Part shown: positions 1 to 13,100 of the stretch, one piece after another | Layout of the letters: each line of letters starts with the position of its first letter | How positions within the stretch are numbered: the first letter of the stretch is position 1 | Assembly (NCBI RefSeq): GCF_021155765.1 | Contig: NC_060106.1 | Span: forward strand, 13,728,031-13,792,030 | DNA from: Diprion similis | Lineage: Eukaryota; Arthropoda; Insecta; Hymenoptera; Diprionidae | DNA: 64,000 nucleotides | Direction: 5' to 3' | The notes under the pieces: generated by a model | What the model saw: the letters and a program-made list of their open reading frames with translations, nothing else | Databases searched by the model: none | Told to the model about the DNA's origin: nothing | Translations under genes and position numbers: made by a program

Positions 1-190
1 TTATGAAACGCCTGAATACTTTGAAGTAAGCATCATTATACATATACATATATACATACGAAGCATCTATACATAAGTAAATATATAAATATGAATATAT
101 ATAATATACATATTATTATATACAGTACATATAATAATATTAATAATTAATAAACGTATAATATAAATTAATAAAAGTATTTATTATATC
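1..190. repeat. AT-rich low-complexity stretch
   Basis: The first 190 bases are dominated by short alternating A/T runs of the form ATATACATA and AATAATATT. No reading frame or gene signal is visible. It looks like degenerate microsatellite sequence. Confidence 0.6.
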
Positions 191-1391
191 GTTATGAATC
201 CTCGCGTCTGTTGCAATGTGACAACCACGTGCAACAGAATGCACATATGTAATATTAAGATGTATGCTGTACATAGGTATATACCACATAATCGATTTCC
301 TTATCTTATTTTGAACGTTAAGCCACCCGTTTGCGATTATATCTATAAAGTTAAGTATCGTTCGTTGGATTAGTTTTATCAGCTTGATGGATACACTCAG
401 ATCTAAAAATGTTGTTTTGGCTAACTTTTATCGGATGGCGACTCATGATTTTTACTTTTGCTGTCAGCTGTTGGACTTAGGGCGAATCAAAATCTGTCTA
501 CAACAGAAGGTGACCGATGGCATGCGCCCGGTAGCAGCGACCGACTACAACCACTTTTGATTAAAAATCACCCATATTGAAAATGTGTGTGTAATTTCAA
601 ATCCACCTTGTACAAATAACAAGTAACGCGGACAGCTAATCCAGGAAAAAGAAACACTGTACTTTGTTCACATAATTTTCATTGGCAATTAAAAACAACC
701 AGAAAAACCACAGTGTGTTATGAAGATCCTGGTTATCTGTACATTACTTCATTTTTAACCATGATATTTTTTAAATAGGTTGGTACTATCCACTGCCCAT
801 TGGCATTCATGTCTAGAAAAAAATGCTGTTATGCCAAGTATACATTTTGTACTGGCACCAAAAGTTTTCAAAATTCTGAAAGTAATATCTATCATCTAAA
901 GTTATGTGGAATCGATCATTTGCAACGATTGGATGCATTTTGTTCACCAAAGCCATATGTATATAACTTTTGTTTTACAATGATTTGGAGATATGATTAT
1001 TCACTCTGGAAAATTATGAAATTCTGAGAAAATCCTTAATTGCTCAGCCACTGGGCTGGACCTCCTGTAGGGGTTCTTTTCTTCAATCTTGCGAGTCTGA
1101 TTACTTCGGGAAACGTTATATCGCCTTATAACGCTTCTATGTATGCAGTACTGCTGAAGGAGAGGGAATGGAGAAATGGAGGGGAATGTTCACCTAGTTT
1201 GCGGACCGTCTTCCGGGTTCGCGGGAGACCTTGAACGTTGTTGAATCGATTCGAGCGTGGGCAAAGTGAGCGAAGAGCCGTTTGACTGACTTTTGCAACG
1301 CGACAGGTGTTGTACAGTGATCATTCCGTGACTTAAGACAACTAAATACCTAATATATCTTACGTCAGTTGCTTTTTATTGTTAAGGAAAT
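191..1391. other. Gene-free 5' flank of the CUB gene
   Basis: I see no gene here. The open frames are short and have no recognisable content. Just upstream of the gene start there are two matches to the insect initiator consensus TCA(G/T)T(T/C), near 1,319-1,325 and 1,364-1,369. The second is about 25 bases before the ATG. No convincing TATA box sits 30 bases upstream of either, so the transcription start is not fixed. Confidence 0.4.
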
Positions 1392-4300
1392 ATGAGGAAT
1401 ATTTCCGGTACCGGGTTATTTTTGATGTTTCAACTTTTCGCATCTACTTTCGCGTGGCCGGTTTTCAACTTTTGGCCTCTCACTCCAAGTCTACCTCTCA
1501 ACACGTTTGATCTCTTTGACGGCGGTGGTCGCGACGCACGTGGTAAGCAACTATCTTTTTGTCCAATAAACATTTGGAACATGCAAATATTATTTTTTTT
1601 GGTTTTGGTAATATTGTAATACCCAAAAGGGTTCGAAATCGCCTCAAAACAGCAGTTCCAAAGTTACAAGGTCCATTACTTTACAGGAGAATGATATAAA
1701 TGAATTCAATAGTAAGTAGAGATTGATCGATGATTATTGTAAATTTATTCTATCATATAATTACTGTTCAGACTTCTGATGCGTTTAAATTCAGTATTTC
1801 TCTTAGTATGTCAGTGTGAATCAGCTGAGAATATGAGGGTCAAGTGTATACAGTAAGCAGAATGTTGCGAAAGTAATTTTTCAATTTTCACATTACTTTA
1901 TATTCTTGACTTTTAAGTCAGTTGAAATCTGAACGACAGTAAATTCGTAATCACAACGTCAAAATTTTCTTTTTTTTTAGTATTAAATTTTTTTCCCGTA
2001 CCTGTCGAAGAGGAATGCTTATCCGAAGACAAGCGCAGAGTCGGCATCTGCATGAACACCTACGAGTGTCGCATTCAACAGGGAAAGTCCCACGGCCCCT
2101 GCGCCCTTGGTTTTGGAGTTTGCTGTATTTGTAAGTAACCAAAAGTCATCTCGTATCACGTACGTACAATATACATATGTATATCGATGTATGCAGATCC
2201 CGCTCAAGCCAATATTTAGCTCTGGAATCATTAGAATATCGAAAAACAAGCAACAGAATGATAAATAGCGGTAAATAACTAAGACTGAAAGTTGCTAAAC
2301 TTGTTTCTAAGATAAATATCGAGACATCAAACTAGTCAATCAATGCTCAGCTTTATTGACTGTTACAAATACAGTTACACTATCCTTACAGTAAATATAT
2401 GGATATAAATAAGTATTAGTTTGTTTCACCTTTTTGGCTCTGAAACTGTTTTATTGTCGAATTCATCGTACAGCCCTGTCGCGAACGGTATCTTGTGTTA
2501 CTGTACAAGTTCACGAGAGAGCTTGAATTTTTTCATAATTTTTTCGACCTTTTAGGGCTTGATGAAGCTGGCTATCTTTTCGTAATAAATATTGGTAGCA
2601 AAGGACACTACTTTAATATAACAATCGCTACTTTAACGATGTCACCAATTTATATACGTTCGTTTGCTATTTTACAATGTAAAGCCCCTTTCCTCAAGTA
2701 CTCTTTTATGTTATAGTTACAACAAGCTGTGACGAAGAGGTTCAGAATAATTTAACCTACGTCACAAGCCCGGGATTCCCGAACTTGATTAACCAGTCAA
2801 TGAACTGTTCGTTGACCGTTAAAAAGATAGATCCTCAAGTCAGCCAGCTACGGATCGATTTTTTACACTTCAATATCGTAAGGAACTATTTTATAACTAC
2901 TAACCTACCACAAGAATATTCTTCTTGTTTATGAAACTAAAACAAACCCTTCATGGCATACTTAATGATTTTCAGGGCCAGCCCAACCGGAGAACCGGTA
3001 TCTGTGACGCAGACATAATGGAAATCCGGACCGGCATCGGAAGCCTGAATCTCTGCGGTTGGAACAGCGGTCAACATAGTGAGAACCTTTTATTATTCCA
3101 TTTCTGTAGGCGTGGATACCGACATATTCGCTGAAATTCCATCCAGATATGAGGATATGCGTTAAAGAATTGCGTCGGTTTGATCGTGGGTGTATGGATA
3201 CAATTTGACTGAGAGGTGTATCGCATGCAAATATGATTACGCAGATTATTTCACCCACATAAACGTCAGCTCAGTTTCAAGAACGAGCACAATTTTTTTT
3301 TATTCCAAAAAAAGATGTGCTGTAGCAGCCAACGTTTCACTGGTTCGATGAATAAAAAGGAGCACAGATGTCACCGTTCCGAAAACCAGCCCATCGGGAT
3401 TTTGTTCGGTTTTCTTCCTCTCACAATCCTACATGTAAAACTTGACGTGAACGAAATTCAATCGGGGCTTTGGTATGTTTTTTGGTACCAGATGCATGTG
3501 ATGATATTGCTAACAATTGGGACTTAATCGACCGGTTTCTAATGTTCTAGAGGACTTTTTTTCACTTCTTTGTCAAACCGACAAAAAAAATTTCGCGTAG
3601 AAATATCCAACTAAATTCACGAAATAATAATTAACGAACTTGACACGCTGCACACTGCAATGGCCGATTGAAACTGGTTAACATTGGTGTGCATCGAATT
3701 AACCGCTGCAAAGAGAATTATTTTTAGACGACATGGTGCCGTGTGTTCCATTGACGAGCCGTAACCGTGTCAGATTTAACATCCAATATTCCACGTTCAA
3801 CGTTTTGCGTGCTTACTGTGACCTATATATGTGCACAAGCTCGTCAACACCAAGTGTAAACCATCTCATTCCCCAAGGAAAAGAGTCGTTAGCCTCGTCG
3901 TTAGCTTGATATTTCTTATCGATTAGTTGACAAATCGTGTTGACGGGACTAAATACCATTCCAGCATAGCAGAGTTGAGCGTTTTGGAATAAAGTTAACT
4001 GCCAGTTAAAGCAAAGAAAAAAGCCATTAGCCTGATATTTTCGAATAGCCGTTTGAAAAACATTCAAAAATCATAAATAATTATCATAAATAGACCTCTT
4101 TAATACTCTCTTGATGTCAGTTTCTGTTTTGTCTCACGATTATAGTTATCAGAAGTGCCGATGTTTATTTGAATGAGTTTGAAGAGGTTTCACAGCAACT
4201 TGCTGCGATGACTTTCAACTGTGCTATTCGAATATCTATAATGCCAAGGTGTCTACAGCTCCCTCCTAACAATTATTCACCCTTCTAAGTTTACGTCGAC

Positions 4301-5156
4301 GTCGACGATGGGCCGATAACGTTGGACTTCCGACTACCATCTTCGCTGGAGTCAAGGATGTGGGAGATGCGGATCACACAGGTTGGCTTCGAGCAAAGGG
4401 CTCCCGCCGGATGTCTCCAGTACCACGACACTCCCACAGGGACGTTGCGCACTCTAAACTACCTACCCAACGGGCGGTACCTGGCTGGCCAAGATCATCT
4501 TCTGTGCGTCCGTCAGGAGCGAGGCATGTGCAGCATTGCCTATTCTCCATGTACGACGGACTCCTTCCGCATCGGTCCTCCTCGGTCAACCGAACCTGCA
4601 TCAAATATGGGGGGACTGGAGGATCAGATGGCGCAAGGCGAAGGTTCTGGAACTGGTGTTCCCGGTTTTGGAAGCGCATCGCGATGCAGAGATCGCGTAT
4701 TGATTCCTTGCGACTTTGAAGAATTTATCACGGTGAGCTTCATTGAGCAATTATCTTGGAGTCAAGATCTGAGTTGAACTTTCTGAATGAAATTGGTGAC
4801 TTCAATATTATGTGTGCGACATTTACCTTACACCTATCACCTTCGAAAGAGCAACGTATACTTGCCTTCTACTCTCTTCAGTAAATAACTCAGGATGCAC
4901 TGCTCAATTTATATATTCAGCTTGTTTCATTTTTCAGCCTGGTAACGATGGTGCTGGTATTTGCGATCTGGAGCACTGTGGAAATTCGTTGTGCAACCAG
5001 GGTGAGTTGGACGCAGAGGGAAACTGTCGAGTGGAAACATCAGCGACACCATTTCACATCCGAATAGCTTTTGGTCCCGGCGAGGACAACGGTCTCTCGT
5101 CCGATAACAACGTGGGCATGTGTCTAAACTACGAGCAGCTGCCATGTGGGCCTTAA
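1392..5156 (+). CDS. Secreted CUB-domain protein, 6 coding exons, 408 aa
   Basis: Coding exons are 1392-1542, 1981-2130, 2717-2877, 2976-3078, 4290-4732 and 4938-5156. All introns are GT-AG, and the 1,227 coding bases stay in frame to a TAA. Residues 1-21 form a signal peptide with cleavage likely after STFA. Residues 62-101 are a compact cysteine module: GICMNTYEC, then GPCALGFGVCCIF. This module commonly precedes CUB domains in insect extracellular proteins. A CUB-like region starts near Cys105, with YVTSPGFPN at 115-123 and sequons at N112, N126 and N130. A second cysteine-rich half (about 230-408) ends in LPCGP. A role as an extracellular binding or adhesion protein is inferred from the family; no protease triad is visible, so it is not a CUB-protease. 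Intron 4 is the longest (1,211 bp) and holds no evident gene. I cannot name an orthologue. Confidence 0.85.
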
Positions 5157-5699
5157 TTAGTCGAATGAAGTCTACAGAAAAGTAGTTTGCATCTTGTCAG
5201 GACATGAAAATTGGACGCTAATGACTGATATTTACAAAATTTCTTTTGATGAATATACATATTTATTTATTGATTTACTTATTCTTGTGAATATTTATTT
5301 TAATTCATTCCTCAATGCACACCATTCAAAATGAAACGCAGTATTCGAAATTCATTATTGTCGGGTATAGCAATTAATATACACAAATTCATTGACATAT
5401 TTCTACGGAAAACGATGAAATCTTCAGCACTGGGTGCAAGAGATCCACCATATTTTTTTCGATGCTCACGGGATGGAAAAAACAACACTTGCAGAAATTG
5501 CAAGTGTAGAATGCGACAGAGTTTCTGTGCTGCTCCGATAGTAACTAGTCGCTATCTCGATAGCAATTTGTGAGAATGGCGAAGGTAAACCATAGTTTTA
5601 AGTTAGTAGAGGCATCGAATCGGAATTGAAAAGGATAGATGGAACAATTAAGTCGCTTTTTCACGGCTGTGACTCCGATGACATTCAGAATATCTGCTG
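5157..5699. other. Short intergenic spacer between CUB gene and satellite
   Basis: This contains the probable 3' UTR of the CUB gene. No exact AATAAA is present just downstream of the stop. A weak AATATA variant lies near 5,251. No other gene is supported. Possible very decayed satellite sequence may begin before 5,700, but I cannot align it with confidence. Confidence 0.4.
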
Positions 5700-6496
5700 T
5701 AAAATCTATAACGTCCAATTGGTGAGAAGAGAAATCTGCTAATCGATTGCGAAACATAAGGGTTTTGAGTCCAAAAAACCGTGGCTAATCCCGTTGCATT
5801 TGTTCGGTCTATTGTTGGATGCTTTTGTGATGTAAAAATGACTTGATAAAGACTTTGTCCACGTAATTTTAGAAGTAAACTTTATTGCACGCGGTACTGA
5901 GTCGCTGCGAGATAATGATCACGGTGACAGCAGTGAAACCGGATAATTTTTCCGTATTTCCTGAATCATTGGTCCTTGCCTGTTCAGGTCGTCTGTTTCA
6001 CATTCCTAAGTATCTTTGTGGTCCAGAAAAGCTCGTAATGATCAATTTGAAGGCAGAACATTTTTGCCACCATGAATTGCGGAGAAAGCAAGAATCGTTC
6101 ATTTAGATTGTGCCAGCACAGTAAATACCGACTTTAAAGGATAATGAATTTTAATTCTTTATACCCAATGTCAGTATAATTTTGCAACAGGTATCAATCG
6201 CGCATGTTTTGCAGTCGCTGTGACGAGTGCGTCAAAACTGAGGACCAGAAAACGAGACATATTCCCCGTATCTTCAGAGTTGTTGCCCTGACAACGATGT
6301 GAACGACTTTTTGGGTACCTTCGAGTGCAGTAAGTCTGTGGAAGAGCATTTCAATCGATTGAGTGACTGAATAATGCTTAATAGGAATCTGAGAAATTGC
6401 AAGGCTAACAGCATTAGAATTTTTCATTTCAAACATTTTGGGAAATGCTGGTAACGATTCTTTCATGCAATATTCCGACGTGGTTTGTAGGTAAAG
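5700..6496. repeat. Decayed satellite monomers, left edge of array
   Basis: About two and a half strongly diverged copies of the 312-bp monomer can be followed in order. Landmarks: GTCCAATTGGT near 5,713 matches core GTCCATTTAGT; GGCTAATCCC near 5,783 matches GGCTAACCCC; CGTAATTTTA near 5,862 matches CGTAATTTTG; GAGTCGCTGCGAG near 5,898 matches the CGCTGCGAG block; GTATAATTTTGCAACAGG near 6,173. The copy at 6,190-6,480 is closer to the core. A deletion of about 50 bp marks the join to the homogeneous core at about 6,497. Confidence 0.8.
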
Positions 6497-7293
6497 AAAG
6501 TTACAGCCGAAAAACTGATGATTTTGTTCGTCATTTCTCTGCTGTTCGTCCGACGCTCTTTTTCATGTGTTTTCTGAGATCCTGGGGGTCCATTTAGTCT
6601 AGAGATGGTCATGCAAATCGATTCCGAGTCGAAAAATTTTCGGCTCCGAAAATGAGCAAAAAAGTAAGGCTAACCCCTTTGGATTTTTGGCGAAAAATTC
6701 GACGATTCTGGGAAGTGCTGCAATGAATTTTCGCATGCCCTATTCCGACGTAATTTTGCGAGAGAAATCGATTAAGCGCAGTCCCAATACGCTGCGAGCG
6801 ATAGCTGAAAAGTTACAGCCGAAAAACTGATGATTTTGTTCGTCATTTCTCTGCTGTTCGTCCGACGCTCTTTTTCATGTGTTTTCTAAGTTCCTGGGGG
6901 TCCATTTAGTTTAGAGATGGTCATACAAATCGATTCCGAGTCGAAAAATTTTCGGCTCCGAAAACGAGCAAAAAAGTAAGGCTAACCCCTTTGGATTTTT
7001 GGCGAAAAATTCGACGATTCTGGAAAGTGCTGCAATGAATTTTTGCATGCCCTATTCCGACGTAATTTTGCGAGAGAAATCGATTAAGCGCAGTCCCAAT
7101 ACGCTGCGAGCGATAGCTGAAAAGTTACAGCCGAAAAACTGATGATTTTGTTCGTCATTTCTCTGCTGTTCGTCCGACGCTCTTTTTCATGTGTTTTCCG
7201 AGTTCCTGGGGGTCCATTTAGTCTAGAGATGGTCATACAAATCGATTCCGAGTCGAAAAATTTTCGGCTCCGAAAATGAGCAAAAAAGTAAGG

Positions 7294-7548
7294 CTAACCC
7301 CTTTGGATTTTTGGCAAAAAATTCGACGATTCTGGAAAGTGCTGCAATGAATTTTTGCATGCCCTATTCCGACGTAATTTTGCGAGAGAAATCGATTGAG
7401 CGCAGTCCCAATACGCTGCGAGCGATAGCTGAAAAGTTACAGCCGAAAAACTGATGATTTTGTTCGTCATTTCTCTGCTGTTCGTCCGACGCTCTTTTTC
7501 ATGTGTTTTCTGAGTTCCTGGGGGTCCATTTAGTCTAGAGATGGTCAT
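7294..7548 (-). other. Example of the recurrent 84-codon satellite frame
   Basis: A typical monomer has, on the minus strand, an ATG (within TATGACCATC) followed by 83 open codons and a TAG inside GGGGTTAGCC. Because 312 is divisible by three, the same frame recurs in phase in every monomer. I count about 67 monomers with the full frame. The predicted peptide begins MTISRLNGPPG and ends KIQRG. It is basic, has a short hydrophobic stretch (IISFSAVTFQLSLAAYW), and has no domain I know. Variable codons include TCG/TTG/CCG near the end (Ser/Leu/Pro) and CAA/TAA (Gln/stop), so changes are not biased to silent sites. I regard it as an incidental open frame unless transcript data say otherwise. Confidence 0.3.
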
Positions 7549-10101
7549 ACAAATCGATTCCGAGTCGAAAAATTTTCGGCTCCGAAAATGAGCAAAAAAG
7601 TAAGGCTAACCCCTTTGGATTTTTAGCAAAAAATTCGACGATTCTGGAAAGTGCTGCAATGAATTTTTGCATGCCCTATTCCGACGTAATTTTGCGAGAG
7701 AAATCAATTGAGCGCAGTCCCAATACGCTGCGAGCGATATCTGAAAAGTTACAGCCGAAAAACTGATGATTTTGTTCGTCATTTCTCTGCTGTTCGTCCG
7801 ACGCTCTTTTTCATGTGTTTTCTGAGTTCCTGGGGGTCCATTTAGTCTAGGGATGGTCATACAAATCGATTCCGAGTCGAAAAATTTTCGGCTCCGAAAA
7901 TGAGCAAAAAAGTAAGGCTAACCCCTTTGGATTTTTGGCGAAAAATTCGACGATTCTGGAAAGTGCTGCAATGAATTTTTGCATGCCCTATTCCGATGTA
8001 ATTTTGCGAGAGAAATCGATTGAGCGCAGTCCCAATACGCTGCGAGCGATAGCTGAAAAGTTACAGCCGAAAAACTGATGATTTTGTTCGTCATTTCTCT
8101 GCTGTTCGTCCGACGCTCTTTTTCATGTGTTTTTTGAGTTCCTGGGGGTCCATTTAGTCTAGAGATGGTCATACAAATCGATTCCGAGTCGAAAAATTTT
8201 CGGCTCCGAAAATGAGCAAAAAAGTAAGGCTAACCCCTTTGGATTTTTGGCGAAAAATTCGACGATTCTGGAAAGTGCTGCAATGAATTTTTGCATACCC
8301 TATTCCGACGTAATTTTGCGAGAGAAATCGATTAAGCGCAGTCCCAATACGCTGCGAGCGATAGCTGAAAAGTTACAGCCAAAAAACTGATGATTTTGTT
8401 CGTCATTTCTCTGCTGTTCGTCCGACGCTCTTTTTCATGTGTTTTCTGAGTTCCTGGGGGTCCATTTAGTCTAGAGATGGTCATACAAATCGATTCCGAG
8501 TCGAAAAATTTTCGGCTCCGAAAACGAGCAAAAAAGTAAGGCTAACCCCTTTGGATTTTTGGCGAAAAATTCGACGATTCTGGAAAGTGCTGCAATGAAT
8601 TTTTGCATGCCCTATTCCGACGTAATTTTGCGAGAGAAATCGATTGAGCGCAGTCCCAATACGCTGCGAGCGATAGCTGAAAAGTGACAGCCGAAAAACT
8701 GATGATTTTGTTCGTCATTTCTCTGCTGTTCGACCGACGCTCTTTTTCATGTGTTTTCTGAGTTCCTGGGGGTCCATTTAGTCTAGAGATGGTCATACAA
8801 ATCGATTCCGAGTCGAAAAATTTTCGGCTCCGAAAACGAGCAAAAAAGTAAGGCTAACCCCTTTGGATTTTTGGCGAAAAATTCGACGATTCTGGAAAGT
8901 GCTGCCATGAATTTTTGCATGCCCTATTCCGACGTAATTTTGCGAGAGAAATCGATTAAGCGCAGTCCCAATACGCTGCGAGCGATAGCTGCAAAGTTAC
9001 AGCCGAAAAACTGATGATTTTGTTCGTCATTTCTCTGCTGTTCGTCCGACGCTCTTTTTCATGTGTTTTCCGAGTTCCTGGGGGTCCATTTAGTCTAGAG
9101 ATGGTCATACAAATCGATTCCGAGTCGAAAAATTTTCGGCTCCGAAAATGAGCAAAAAAGTAAGGCTAACCCCTTTGGATTTTTGGCGGAAAATTCGACG
9201 ATTCTGGAAAGTGCTGCAATGAATTTTTGCATGCCCTATTCCGACGTAATTTTGCGAGAGAAATCGATTGAGCGCAGTCCCAATACGCTGCGAGCGATAG
9301 CTGAAAAGTTACAGCCGAAAAACTGATGATTTTGTTCGTCATTTCTCTGCTGTTCGTCCGACGCTCTTTTTCATGTGTTTTCTGAGTTCCTGGGGGTCCA
9401 TTTAGTCTAGAGATGGTCATACAGATCGATTCCGAGTCGAAAAATTTTCGGCTCCGAAAATGAGCAAAAAAGTAAGGCTAACCCCTTTGGATTTTTGGCA
9501 AAAAATTCGACGATTCTGGAAAGTGCTGCAATGAATTTTTGCATGCCCTATTCCGACGTAATTTTGCGAGAGAAATCGATTGAGCGCAGTCCCAATACGC
9601 TGCGAGCGATAGCTGAAAAGTTACAGCCGAAAAACTGATGATTTTGTTCGTCATTTCTCTGCTGTTCGTCCGACGCTCTTTTTCATGTGTTTTCTGAGTT
9701 CCTGGGGGTCCATTTAGTCTAGAGATGGTCATACAAATCGATTCCGAGTCGAAAAATTTTCGGCTCCGAAAATGAGCAAAAAAGTAAGGCTAACCCCTTT
9801 GGATTTTTGGCAAAAAATTCGACGATTCTGGAAAGTGCTGCAATGAATTTTTGCATGCCCTATTCCGACGTAATTTTGCGAGAGAAATCGATTGAGCGCA
9901 GTCCCAATACGCTGCGAGCGATAGCTGAAAAGTTACAGCCGAAAAACTGATGATTTTGTTCGTCATTTCTCTGCTGTTCGTCCGACGCTCTTTTTCATGT
10001 GTTTTCTGAGTTCCTGGGGGTCCATTTAGTCTAGAGATGGTCATACAAATCGATTCCGAGTCGAAAAATTTTCGGCTCCGAAAACGAGCAAAAAAGTAAG
10101 G

Positions 10102-13100
10102 CTAACCCCTTTGGATTTTTGGCGGAAAATTCGACGATTCTGGAAAGTGCTGCAATGAATTTTTGCATGCCCTATTCCGACGTAATTTTGCGAGAGAAAT
10201 CGATTGAGCGCAGTCCCAATACGCTGCGAGAGATAGCTGGAAAGTTACAGCCGAAAAACTGATGATTTTGTTCGTCATTTCTCTGCTGTTCGTCCGACGC
10301 TCTTTTTCATGTGTTTTCTGAGTTCCTGGGGGTCCATTTAGTCTAGAGATGGTCATACAAATCAATTCCGAGTCGAAAAATTTTCGGCTCCGAAAACGAG
10401 CAAAAAAGTAAGGCTAACCCCTTTGGATTTTTGGCGAAAAATTCGACGATTCTGGAAAGTGCTGCAATGAATTTTTGCATGCCCTATTCCGACGTAATTT
10501 TGCGAGAGAAATCGATTAAGCGCAGTCCCAATACGCTGCGAGCGATAGCTGAAAAGTTACAGCCGAAAAACTGATGATTTTGTTCGTCGTTTCTCTGCTG
10601 TTCGTCCGACGCTCTTTTTCATGTGTTTTCCGAGTTCCTGGGGGTCCATTTAGTCTAGAGATGGTCATACAAATCGATTCCGAGTCGAAAAATTTTCGGC
10701 TCCGAAAACGAGCAAAAAAGTAAGGCTAACCCCTTTGGATTTTTGGCGAAAAATTCGACCATTCTGGAAAGTGCTGCAATGAATTTTTGCATGCCCTATT
10801 CCGACGTAATTTTGCGAGAGAAATCGATTGAGCGCAGTCCCAATACGCTGCGAGCGATAGCTGAAAAGTTACAGCCGAAAAACTGATGATTTTGTTCGTC
10901 ATTTCTCTGCTGTTCGTCCGACGCTCTTTTTCATGTGTTTTCTGAGTTCCTGAGGGTCCATTTAGTCTAGAGATGGTCATACAAATCGATTCCGAGTCGA
11001 AAAATTTTCGGCTCCGAAAACGAGCAAAAAAGTAAGGCTAACCCCTTTGGATTTTTGGCGAAAAATTCGACGATTCTGGAAAGTGCTGCAATGAATTTTT
11101 GCATGCCCTATTCCGACGTAATTTTGCGAGAGAAATCGATTAAGCGCAGTCCCAATACGCTGCGAGCGAGAGCTGAAAAGTTACAGCCGAAAAACTGATG
11201 ATTTTGTTCGTCATTTCTCTGCTGTTCGTCCGACGCTCTTTTCAATGTGTTTTCCGAGTTCCTGGGGGTCCATTTAGTCTAGAGATGGTCATACAAATCG
11301 ATTCCGAGTCGAAAAATTTTCGGCTCCGAAAATGAGCAAAAAAGTAAGGCTAACCCCTTTGGATTTTTGGCGAAAAATTCGACGATTCTGGAAAGTGCTG
11401 CAATGAATTTTTGCATGCCCTATTCCGACGTAATTTTGCGAGAGAAATCGATTGAGCGCAGTCCCAATACGCTGCGAGCGATAGCTGAAAAGTTACAGCC
11501 TAAAAACTGATGATTTTGTTCGTCATTTCTCTGCTGTTCGTCCGACGCTCTTTTTCATGTGTTTTCCGAGTTCCTGGGGGTCCATTTAGTCTAGAGATGG
11601 TCATACAAATCGATTCCGAGTCGAAAAATTTTCGGCTCCGAAAATGAGCAAAAAAGTAAGGCTAACCCCTTTGGATTTTTGGCGAAAAATTCGACGATTT
11701 TGGAAAGTGCTGCAATGAATTTTTGCATGCCCTATTCCGACGTAAGTTTGCGAGAGAAATCGATTGAGCGCAGTCCCAATACGCTGCGAGCGATAGCTGA
11801 AAAGTTACAGCCGAAAAACTGATGATTTTGTTCGTCATTTCTCTGCTGTTCGTCCGACGCTCTTCTTCATGTGTTTTCTGAGTTCCTGGGGGTCCATTTA
11901 GTCTAGAGATGGTCATACAAATCGATTCCGAGTCGAAAAATTTTCGGCTCCGAAAATGAGCAAAAAAGTAAGGCTAACCCCTTTGGATTTTTGGCAAAAA
12001 ATTCGACGATTCTGGAAAGTGCTGCAATGAATTTTTGCATGCCCTATTCCGACGTAATTTTGCGAGAGAAATCGATTGAGCGCAGTCCCAATACGCTGCG
12101 AGCGATAGCTGAAAAGTTACAGCCGAAAAACTGATGATTTTGTTCGTCATTTCTCTGCTGTTCGTCCGACGCTCTTTTTCATGTGTTTTCTGAGTTCCTG
12201 GGGGTCCATTTAGTCTAGAGATGGTCATACAAATCGATTCCGAGTCGAAAAATTTTCGGCTCCGAAAACGAGCAAAAAAGTAAGGCTAACCCCTTTGGAT
12301 TTTTGGCGGAAAATTCGACGATTCTGGAAAGTGCTGCAATGAATTTTTGCATGCCCTATTCCGACGTAATTTTGCGAGAGAAATCGATTGAGCGCAGTCC
12401 CAATACGCTGCGAGAGATAGCTGGAAAGTTACAGCCGAAAAACTGATGATTTTGTTCGTCATTTCTCTGCTGTTCGTCCGACGCTCTTTTTCATGTGTTT
12501 TCTGAGTTCCTGGGGGTCCATTTAGTCTAGAGATGGTCATACAAATCAATTCCGAGTCGAAAAATTTTCGGCTCCGAAAACGAACAAAAAAGTAAGGCTA
12601 ACCCCTTTGGATTTTTGGCGAAAAATTCGACGATTCTGGAAAGTGCTGCAATGAATTTTTGCATGCCCTATTCCGACGTAATTTTGCGAGAGAAATCGAT
12701 TAAGCGCAGTCCCAATACGCTGCGAGCGATAGCTGAAAAGTTACAGCCGAAAAACTGATGATTTTGTTCGTCATTTCTCTGCTGTTCGTCCGACGCTCTT
12801 TTTCATGTGTTTTCCGAGTTCCTGGGGGTCCATTTAGTCTAGAGATGGTCATACAAATCGATTCCGAGTCGAAAAATTTTCGGCTCCGAAAACGAGCAAA
12901 AAAGTAAGGCTAACCCCTTTGGATTTTTGGCGAAAAATTCGACCATTCTGGAAAGTGCTGCAATGAATTTTTGCATGCCCTATTCCGACGTAATTTTGCG
13001 AGAGAAATCGATTGAGCGCAGTCCCAATACGCTGCGAGCGATAGCTGAAAAGTTACAGCCGAAAAACTGATGATTTTGTTCGTCATTTCTCTGCTGTTCG

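Noticed and set aside
4360..4719. Alternative frames overlapping CUB exon 5
   Set aside because: They are shadows of the spliced CUB frame, which alone joins in phase to the neighbouring exons.
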